The notes under the pieces: model-generated | What the model was told of the DNA's origin: nothing | Seen by the model: only the letters and a program-made list of their open reading frames with translations | The model's database searches: none | Made by a program: the position numbers and the translations under genes | From: Bacteroidota bacterium | Lineage (GTDB): Bacteria > Bacteroidota > Bacteroidia > Chitinophagales > Saprospiraceae | Direction of reading: 5' to 3' | NCBI GenBank assembly: GCA_029567325.1 | Contig: JAKQLF010000098.1 | Coordinates: 1 to 47,154, forward strand | Length of the DNA: 47,154 nt | Shown here: positions 24,471 to 32,000 of the stretch, in pieces | How the letters are laid out: each line of letters starts with the position of its first letter | Position numbering within the stretch: the stretch's first letter is position 1

Positions 24471-26792
24471 ATGAAGCACTTGTATAGAATTTTGTTATTG
24501 GTTTGCATTGTCGCAGGATATCATTCTCAACTCGCCTCACAAAATAACTGCAGCAACCCAGTTCAGATTGCATCACTCCCTTACAACATTTTTAACCAAC
24601 CTGTTTTTGGATTCGGCGACGACATCAGTTGTGGCAGCTCCCCCGGAGAAGATTATTTTTTCACTTATATCCCAACAGCAAATCAGTGCATTGATGTAAG
24701 TGTGACATTCACCGCTCCGTTTGTAGGTAGCCAGCTCTGTGTGATCGTTACACAAAACTGCCCTTACAGTGCAAATGCAATCAGCATCGCAGCAATAGAA
24801 TCAAACCCACTTCCTCCATTTTCGGGGTCTGTAAATCTGCCAAATCTTCAACTACAGGAGGATAGTATTTATTTTATTGTTGTCCAATTGTCGGGAAATA
24901 ATGCGTTGCCAAAATTTTCTATGAACGTGTCAAATGATGATTGTCCACCCCTGTGTCCAATGACCTATAATCCTGCTTTAGCTGCTACACCATTGATCAT
25001 CGATACAATATCATGGGAAGAGACAGGTGCGGATTCTTTTCAGCTTTTTTATCAGGATTATTTTTCGCCTGCCTTGTTTGCTTCATCGTCGTCAAATTTT
25101 ATTGAAATTCCCACAATCGTCGATACAGCGATGAGGTATTGGCGCATTCAGCCCTTCTTAGGGGGCATTCCCAATTACAATTGCCCTCTTTTGCATTTTC
25201 AATTGCTCAACCAAGATGGCGACGCATATCCTTCTTACTTAGATCTTTGTCCGGATCACTTTTCTATCGATAATGTGGATACAGATGGTGACAACCAAGG
25301 GAATGTTTGTGACACTGATGATGACAACGACGGAATACCAGATTCAATGGACAATTGCCCCTTGCATGTCAATTCATTGCAGGAAGATTATGATTTGGAC
25401 GGCCAGGGCGATGCTTGTGAAAATGACTATGACAATGATGGTGTACCCAATCAAATTGACAATTGTGTGACCATATCAAATCCCCAACAAATAGATACAG
25501 ATGGTGATACCTGGGGAGATGGTTGTGACAACTGTCCGCATTTGAGCAATATAGATCAGAGCGATTATGATCATGATGGAATTGGTGATGATTGTGACCT
25601 CTGCTCAACTCAATTCAATCCTCTTCAGGAAGATGCAGACAGTGATGCGATACCTGATTCTTGTGACAATTGTCCATCAATCTATAATCCAGCACAAGAA
25701 GATTCTGACTTTACGTTTAATGTCTTTCAGCAGGTTTGGGTTCCAACGCCTGATGGGATTTGCGATGAAATAGATAATTGCCCGGACTATTTTAATCCCG
25801 ATCAAGAAGATTTGGACAACGACGGAATTGGTGATGCCTGCGATGATGACCACGATGGAGATGGTTTTATTGAGTTTTTTGGCAATGATAATTGCCCCAA
25901 TTTATACAATCCGCTACAACAAGATACTGATGGTGATGGCGTCGGTGATCTATGTGATAATTGTCCATCGCTGCCCAATCAGTTGCAGGCAGATAGTGAT
26001 CAGGATGGTATCGGTAATGCGTGTGAACCCGACCAGGATGAAGACGGGGTAAATGATGTAGTAGATAATTGTCCGAGTTTCTATAATCCTGATCAAGCAG
26101 ATACTGACAGTGATGGTAAAGGTAATGCCTGTGACAACTGTCCAAATAACAATAATCCGGGCCAGGAGAATATTGACGGTGATAGTGCTGGTGATGCCTG
26201 CGACAATTGTCCTACAATAGTGAATAATCAAATGAATCACGACACGGACAACCTAGGCGATGACTGTGACTTTGATGACGACAATGATGGCATTGCTGAT
26301 GCAAATGACAATTGCCCGCTCCTTTTCAATCCCCAACAAATCAATAATGACGGTGATCTTGCTGGAAATGGTTGTGATTTATGCCCAGAAACTTATGACC
26401 CCCTTGGCAACTATGATCCCGATCTGGATGGTCTGAATTTAAGTTGTGACAACTGCCCAAATGTCTTCAATCCTGATCAGGTAGATAGTGATGGAGATCT
26501 TGTTGGTGATCTTTGCGATAATTGTCAGACCCAGCCAAATGCAGATCAGACTGATGCAGATCAAGATGGGATCGGTGATGTATGCGATGCAATCATCCAG
26601 GAACCAAGGATTGGCATCAATACAGATTCCCCAGCAACGACACTACATATCAAAGGCGGTGATCTTTTTATGGACGATCTAGCAGGAGACCTCATCCTGA
26701 GGCACTCTTCCGGTTGTTATAAAATTGTACTGCAACCCACTGCCATCACCAAAGTCACCATACAGGCGGTGGACTGCCCTCAGGGGAATTAA
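24471..26792 (+). CDS. Thrombospondin type 3 repeat surface protein
   Basis: 773 residues from the ATG at 24471, three codons into the longer frame. Signal peptide MKHLYRILLLVCIVAGYHSQLASQ. Residues 25-160 are a beta-rich N-terminal domain of the kind found in Bacteroidota surface proteins. Residues 247-707 are calcium-binding thrombospondin type 3 repeats, with 16 D-N/L-C signatures embedded in acidic DxDxDGxxD loops. They should form a calcium-stiffened stalk. After the stalk comes GIGINTDSPATTLHIKGG, the module also found twice in the nearby 893-residue surface protein. No T9SS sorting domain follows it. The gene is divergent from the propeller kinase across a 274-base region. Surface location and calcium binding are inferred from the family. 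Confidence 0.88.
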   Translation: MKHLYRILLLVCIVAGYHSQLASQNNCSNPVQIASLPYNIFNQPVFGFGDDISCGSSPGEDYFFTYIPTANQCIDVSVTFTAPFVGSQLCVIVTQNCPYSANAISIAAIESNPLPPFSGSVNLPNLQLQEDSIYFIVVQLSGNNALPKFSMNVSNDDCPPLCPMTYNPALAATPLIIDTISWEETGADSFQLFYQDYFSPALFASSSSNFIEIPTIVDTAMRYWRIQPFLGGIPNYNCPLLHFQLLNQDGDAYPSYLDLCPDHFSIDNVDTDGDNQGNVCDTDDDNDGIPDSMDNCPLHVNSLQEDYDLDGQGDACENDYDNDGVPNQIDNCVTISNPQQIDTDGDTWGDGCDNCPHLSNIDQSDYDHDGIGDDCDLCSTQFNPLQEDADSDAIPDSCDNCPSIYNPAQEDSDFTFNVFQQVWVPTPDGICDEIDNCPDYFNPDQEDLDNDGIGDACDDDHDGDGFIEFFGNDNCPNLYNPLQQDTDGDGVGDLCDNCPSLPNQLQADSDQDGIGNACEPDQDEDGVNDVVDNCPSFYNPDQADTDSDGKGNACDNCPNNNNPGQENIDGDSAGDACDNCPTIVNNQMNHDTDNLGDDCDFDDDNDGIADANDNCPLLFNPQQINNDGDLAGNGCDLCPETYDPLGNYDPDLDGLNLSCDNCPNVFNPDQVDSDGDLVGDLCDNCQTQPNADQTDADQDGIGDVCDAIIQEPRIGINTDSPATTLHIKGGDLFMDDLAGDLILRHSSGCYKIVLQPTAITKVTIQAVDCPQGN

Positions 26793-26815
26793 AAGTACTA
26801 TTAGCTGTTTTTATG

Positions 26816-26852
26816 AGTTTTCATTGTTTTTGGTGCACACACAACGAAAACT
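26816..26852 (+). terminator. Hairpin downstream of the TSP3 gene, probable terminator
   Basis: AGTTTTC-a-TTGT (26816-26827) pairs with ACAA-c-GAAAACT (26841-26852), giving 11 pairs with one mismatch and a 13-base loop. The following TATTTGTT is a poor U-tract, so termination would be weak. Confidence 0.4.
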
Positions 26853-26908
26853 TATTTGTTAGTGACCCCATTTTAGCTGAAAACTGAAAGCAATTTGGGC
26901 AAAAATGC

Positions 26909-27508
26909 TTACATTAATAAGCCTTCCAATTCCATTAAATCCTCTGCTGACATTTTTCTAAAAATCCTTTTCACCTTGTTTTCTTTATCAAAAACCCAGG
27001 TCGAAGGATAACCCCAAGAGCCTCCCAATTGCTCCTCTATTATCTTTTGTCCATTTGGAAATTGCCTGAAATTAAATTCCTGTTTTTCAAAAAAAAGCTG
27101 GAGTTGAGTTACTGAATCTAAACTGATTGCAAAAAAATTGATGTTATTATCTTTATACTTTTCGCGCAATTTATTGAGGTCTGGCATCTCCTCCAAACAT
27201 GGTTTGCATTTGATAAACCAAAAATGAAAAACAGAAATTTGACCTTTTAATTCACGTGTATTTATTTTATTTCCTTCGATATCTGTCATCTCAAAATCAG
27301 CTAATTGACCGCCTATGACACATGCTGGTTTTACATTATGAGTAAAACCTTGCCCACCACCTTCGATTTCGAAGGGTATCTTTACTGCATGCTCTATACA
27401 GTTGTTGTACTTGGCGAGGATGGTATTTTTAGAGGCATTGCATGCAACAATTCCAATGACGCTGCAAAAAATAAATAATTTAATTATTTTCATATGTGTA
27501 TTTTTCAT
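26909..27508 (-). CDS. Thioredoxin-like (TlpA/AhpC-TSA type) lipoprotein
   Basis: 199 residues; a second Met at codon 6 could be the start. The N-terminus is a lipoprotein signal with lipobox IVAC. Residues 60-199 form a thioredoxin fold of the TlpA class: ADFEMTDIEGNKINTRELKG, then HFWFIKCKPCLEEMPDLNKL with redox pair C-K-P-C, a late GYPSTWVFD cis-Pro strand and a C-terminal helix. Expected role: disulfide exchange or reduction in the periplasm. It lies 26 bases downstream of another lipoprotein gene and is probably transcribed with it. The shared operon suggests a common envelope role, but the substrate is unknown. Confidence 0.88.
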   Translation of the reverse strand: MKNTHMKIIKLFIFCSVIGIVACNASKNTILAKYNNCIEHAVKIPFEIEGGGQGFTHNVKPACVIGGQLADFEMTDIEGNKINTRELKGQISVFHFWFIKCKPCLEEMPDLNKLREKYKDNNINFFAISLDSVTQLQLFFEKQEFNFRQFPNGQKIIEEQLGGSWGYPSTWVFDKENKVKRIFRKMSAEDLMELEGLLM

Positions 27509-27534
27509 TAGTAATTAATTGAGTAAAATTATAT

Positions 27535-28581
27535 TTAATTGATACCAGTGAGTCTTTTGAATTTGACACAAAATTTTCCAAATTCGTCAGCATCATTTTT
27601 AAAACGTACTGAATCAAAATTAATCTGATCATTATTCTGAGTGCAATTAAGAAGCAGATTTTTTATTTCTATGGTTTTAGCCGCCGATAGATTATCAGCA
27701 ATTTGCACTTCCCATTTTAAAGTAGGGTATTGATGAAATATATCTTTTAAATTCTTTAATAATAAAAACTCTTTGAATGAATCCGATCCAACGAACCTTA
27801 ATGGTATAAAATTGACCAAATTGGACTTTCTCATAATGATTGTTTTCATTATAAACTCAACATCATACCAACTATCTGTTTCATGAAAAGCACTTAAAAT
27901 CATCGTATCTAAATAACGGTGCCAATGCTGCTCGCCAAAATGTGTGATCAAAATATAGGGGGAACAATTTATTGATTCATTGTCATAATTGAAATCATTC
28001 CCGTATTTATTCAATGATGGATACCCATAGTCCTTCACTAAATTGTCGAAAATTAAAATATTAATTGAATCAATATATTTCACACTGTCTTTGACTTTAA
28101 TTGAGTTTCTGTAACCTTGATCATTATCAAACATTTTGCTTAATTCAACTGCATACTTTAAATTAAGAGAATTGATGTAAACTAAATGTAATGAATCGAA
28201 TTCTGAGTCAATTAAATATTTCTTCCATTTTTCTAATTTGAAGTATTTGGAATGATACCCCGCTAAAATGGCTTTTCTTAAATGGGAGGCGATCATAGCA
28301 CTATCCCTAAGCATTTCTGCAGTTGAAAGACAAGAAATATAAAATTGTAAATTCAAAAAATCACAATTCTTGGAATAGGCGTATTCATTTAATATTTCTT
28401 TAGATTCAAAATACTTTTCACTAAATCGAAGATCATCAGCAGTTGCCAATATATGCTTATTATCTAAATACTTTTGAAACGAGCTTTGTAATTCAATATA
28501 ATTTTGACCATTACAACTTACCACCACAATGGTAAACGCAGTTATCAAAAATAATTTAGCAGTAGAATTTATCAAAATCAT
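27535..28581 (-). CDS. Lipoprotein of unknown function
   Basis: 348 residues. The N-terminus is a lipoprotein signal with lipobox VVSC followed by NGQNY. The mature part is rich in Tyr, Asn, Lys and Asp. The first half looks helical, possibly TPR-like (FSEKYFESKEILNEYAYSKNCDF ...). The second half contains VKDYGYPSLNKYGND ... YILITHFGEQHWHRYLD, loosely like DUF6624-type proteins of Bacteroidota ('G.P ... QH'). No confident family. It is the first gene of an operon with the thioredoxin-like lipoprotein and has a -7 box 30 bases upstream. The gene looks more AT-rich by eye than the T9SS cargo genes around it. Confidence 0.7.
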   Translation of the reverse strand: MILINSTAKLFLITAFTIVVVSCNGQNYIELQSSFQKYLDNKHILATADDLRFSEKYFESKEILNEYAYSKNCDFLNLQFYISCLSTAEMLRDSAMIASHLRKAILAGYHSKYFKLEKWKKYLIDSEFDSLHLVYINSLNLKYAVELSKMFDNDQGYRNSIKVKDSVKYIDSINILIFDNLVKDYGYPSLNKYGNDFNYDNESINCSPYILITHFGEQHWHRYLDTMILSAFHETDSWYDVEFIMKTIIMRKSNLVNFIPLRFVGSDSFKEFLLLKNLKDIFHQYPTLKWEVQIADNLSAAKTIEIKNLLLNCTQNNDQINFDSVRFKNDADEFGKFCVKFKRLTGIN

Positions 28582-28610
28582 ATTCTTTTATGGCTTTCTA
28601 TGACCCTAGT

Positions 28611-28618
28611 CAAATATA
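28611..28618 (-). promoter_or_regulatory. -7 promoter box (TATATTTG) for the lipoprotein operon
   Basis: Exact TAnnTTTG on the minus strand, 29 bases upstream of the ATG at 28581. No -33 element is clear. Confidence 0.45.
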
Positions 28619-28769
28619 TACAAAGAATTTAAAAATAAATAGATAATTTTACTATAAATGTGTGTTAGGATCGCTGTTTTTCTCCTGAGAAGTTATGTTA
28701 TGCTTTGGATCAACATCTCACATCTCACATAATACACAATTCCCCTTTTAATATTCATTCGTGCCAAAT

Positions 28770-28807
28770 AAGAAAGGGGCAAGCCCTTTCTCTACGCCCG
28801 GTTCCAT
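28770..28807 (+). repeat. Third copy of the dispersed palindromic element
   Basis: AGAAAGGG-gcaag-CCCTTTCT then CTCTAC and GTTCCAT, matching 374-412 except in the 5 bases before GTTCCAT. The perfect 8-bp stem is kept, as in the second copy. Confidence 0.75.
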
Positions 28808-28849
28808 CTCAAATTCCTCCTGGTATACCATTGCTCAACCAATCTCATC

Positions 28850-28975
28850 ACAACCATTAACCATTAACAATTGAAAATTAACCTTTGACTTTAACCATTG
28901 ATCATTAACCATCGATCATTAACTATTGAGCAATAACCATTAATCATTGATCATTAACCATTAACCATTAATAAC
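28850..28975. repeat. Low-complexity CATTAAC/GATCATTAAC tract
   Basis: Irregular tandem words of 7 to 11 bases (ACCATTAAC, GATCATTAAC, AACCATTAAT). Like the tract at 415-545 it lies beside a copy of the palindromic element, and the pairing may not be accidental. Confidence 0.75.
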
Positions 28976-29044
28976 CCTGACCCTTTCATTCATGGTTTTC
29001 CTTGATTTTCATCATATAAAAAAGATAGCATTCAAATAATGAAG

Positions 29045-29071
29045 TTGGAGCGAAAATTGTAACTAAATTTG
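29045..29071 (+). promoter_or_regulatory. Promoter: TTG and TAAATTTG, nearly leaderless
   Basis: TTG at 29045-29047 and TAAATTTG at 29064-29071 (spacing 16). The predicted start site is within a few bases of the GTG start at 29080, so the mRNA would be almost leaderless. Confidence 0.5.
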
Positions 29072-29079
29072 GAGCAAAG

Positions 29080-32000
29080 GTGAGAAGACTCATATACATA
29101 TTGGCCATCATTCATTTCGGCGTGCCCTTCGGTTGGGCGCAGCCTGTGGCAGATTTTTCTGCTTCCAATCGAGAAGGCTGTGGAAGTCTGGAAGTTATTT
29201 TTAGCAACCAATCAACGGGTACCGATGCTAATACCAAATACTTATGGGATCTGAGTGGTGTAAGTTCAGACAGACCCAATCCAGGAAGAATATTCGAAAC
29301 GCCAGGAAAATACACTATTTGCCTCACTGCAACCAATGCAAATGGTAGTTCGAATAGGATTTGTAAAACAGAATTTATCGTTGTTTATGCGTTGCCGAGG
29401 GTAGATTTTACGCTAGATAGGACCAAAGGTTGCGCACCCCTTGACGTCAACTTCACCAATCTATCAAAAGCAGACAATCCGATCAAAGAACTTACCTGGG
29501 ACGTAGGTGGAAGTGCCAATGTTATTACCACCGCCACGCTAGATAGTACCATCAATTCTGAATATTCTTTACGCGGGAAATACTCTGTCTCGCTAACAGT
29601 AGTTGATGATAAAAATTGCTCCAATACCTTTTTAAAAAAGGATTTGATTGAGGTGCTTTCTCCTCCAGAAGTCATCCTCACTAAAAATTTTCTGCCCACA
29701 TGTGGCTTCCCTTGGATTGTACAACTCAAAAACAATAACATCGAAAATGGTGTGATTTATGAATGGGATTTTGGAAATGGACAGACATTCGTGGGTCCTC
29801 AACCAGGAGATATTGCCTATTCTGAAGTAGGTGACTATACCATTAAAGTCAAAGCTAGTCAAGGACAATGCGTGGATACTTACACTTTTGAAGGCTTTGT
29901 CAATACCAGTCAAAGAGCTAGTATTGACGTCGACAAAACAACTGCTTGCACTGGTGAAGTAGTTAAGTTTGAAGACAACACGCCCCTGGGTGCTGACAGC
30001 GTCAAATGGGTGCTGAGCGACGGCACCATTGCAAAAACCAAAATATTAAACCACAGTTTCAATGCTGGCGGTTGTCAATCCGTAGCGCTTTATAGATTTA
30101 GAGCTGGTTGTATTGATTCTATGATCATCAATTGTTTTGAAGTAAAGGAAAAACCCGCATTCAACTATGACATTCAAAATCAATATAGCTGTAAAATTCC
30201 AGTAAATATTTCGCTTAATTCTGCTGGTGATGGTGATTTTAAATGGGTGTTTTACAATAGGAATAAAATAGATACTCTGAGAGGAACTAACATTTCTTAT
30301 CAGATCGATGCTTTGGGAAATTATACTGCCGATCTGTTTTTCACCAGTAGAAATGGATGTATATATGAGGAAAAAAGTATTCCCATCACCATCGAAAAGT
30401 TTGATGTCAATTTACCTTCCCTTGGGCCTGGAGGTTGTGTGGGTTCCACCATTTTATTGAGCGACAGCATCACCTCAAAATTGCCCATTGTATCTTGGAA
30501 GTGGGAAGTATTTACCGATCCCAAACAAACATTTGACGTGAGTAGGCCATCCATTAGATTGGATAAGGAGGGAACTTATGATGTAAAACTGACCGTAACC
30601 AACTCCATTGGTTGCGTTGACACCGTGATCAGAAAAAATTTCTTGAGAATTGGGACATTACCAACTATAGATTTTACTGCTGATCCTATTGAAGATTGTC
30701 TTGAAACAGAAAGGAACTTTTTTGATTTATCGTCTGCCAATGTCAATGACTGGTTTTGGAATTTTGGAGACAGTACCTATTCTTTCGCCCAAAACCCCAT
30801 GCATACTTACGCCAACATTGGTTCATACGATGTTACCTTGACGGTGAGTCACAACGGATGCGGTCGAGTAATTGAAAAAAAGGATTTCATAAAAATACTG
30901 GAACCAGTTTCTGGTTTTACAATCGAGGTGGATTGCGAAGATCCGACACATGTAAATCTCAAAAATAATTCTACGGGCTCAGATATTTTACGCTGGGTGA
31001 TCGAGCTGTCTCCCACACAAAGCGATACGATTCTAGATTCGCTGATTGGCAATTATATTTTCCCCGCTTTTGGCTCATACCCTATTTCGTTGTATGGCAA
31101 AAATTTTACCACCGGATGCGAACATACCATCCACGATACTTTGGTGCTGGATTTGCCTAAGGCAATTTATAGACCGGATACCTTATTTGGTTGCAATCCG
31201 CTCACGGTTACCTATTTCAATGAATCTGTCAATACTGATAGTCTGTTTATTTATCACAATGGAAATTTGATCAAAGACTCAATCATCAGGTATGAAGAAC
31301 CTGGACTATTTGATGGGCCAATTTTTGTGGCACAAGATGTCAATAAATGCCGAGATACTTTCCAATTGAAAGAAATCATCAAAGTCAATGGGATTTCGGC
31401 GCAAGCCTTATTTGACCCCATTGTCTGTGCGCCCAATTCATTAGAAATCAATGATATAAGTCGAGATACTTTTGCAACCATCATTTCCCGAACCTGGATT
31501 GTGAATAAGGATACTTCGCAAGAAACTACCTTCAATCCATTTTTTAGCGATGCCGGACTTTTTGATGTTTTTTTAGCTGTTGCCGATAGTTGGGGTTGTA
31601 CAGATACTTTGTTATTGCCCAAAAGCATTGAATCCGTGAAAGTAGATCCTGGTTTCCGGGCAGATTCTCTGGGCTGTACCTTTACTGATATAAGATATAT
31701 TCCTTCTGGCAACAATGTAAATACGTCTGCATATTTGTGGGACTTTGGCGATGGATCTACCAGTACGGATCAAGTTGCCAACCATCAGTATAGTGTTGAA
31801 GATAGCTTTACAGTATGTTTATCTCTTTTTGATGCAAGAGGTTGCGATAATACAATTTGTAAAGAAAACTATATTGATATAAAGGATCCTAAAGCTTCTT
31901 TCACGGCAGATCCTATTGCGTCACCATGTCCGCCCTTAATTACCAACTTTACCAATATGTCTGTCAACGGTACAACCTATGAATGGGATTTTGGCGACAA

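Larger units (their letters stand above)
28582..29079. other. Repeat-rich intergenic region
   Basis: It contains, in order: the minus-strand -7 box, a CATCTCACAT doublet (28712-28730), one copy of the dispersed palindromic element (28770-28807), a long ACCATTAAC/GATCATTAAC low-complexity tract (about 28850-28975), and the plus-strand promoter of the PKD protein (29045-29071). No gene is seen. Confidence 0.7.

Noticed and set aside
25369-26240. Several His/Tyr- or Met-rich frames of 68 to 96 codons across the TSP3 gene
   Set aside because: They are shadows of the repetitive DxDxDG codons of the real gene.
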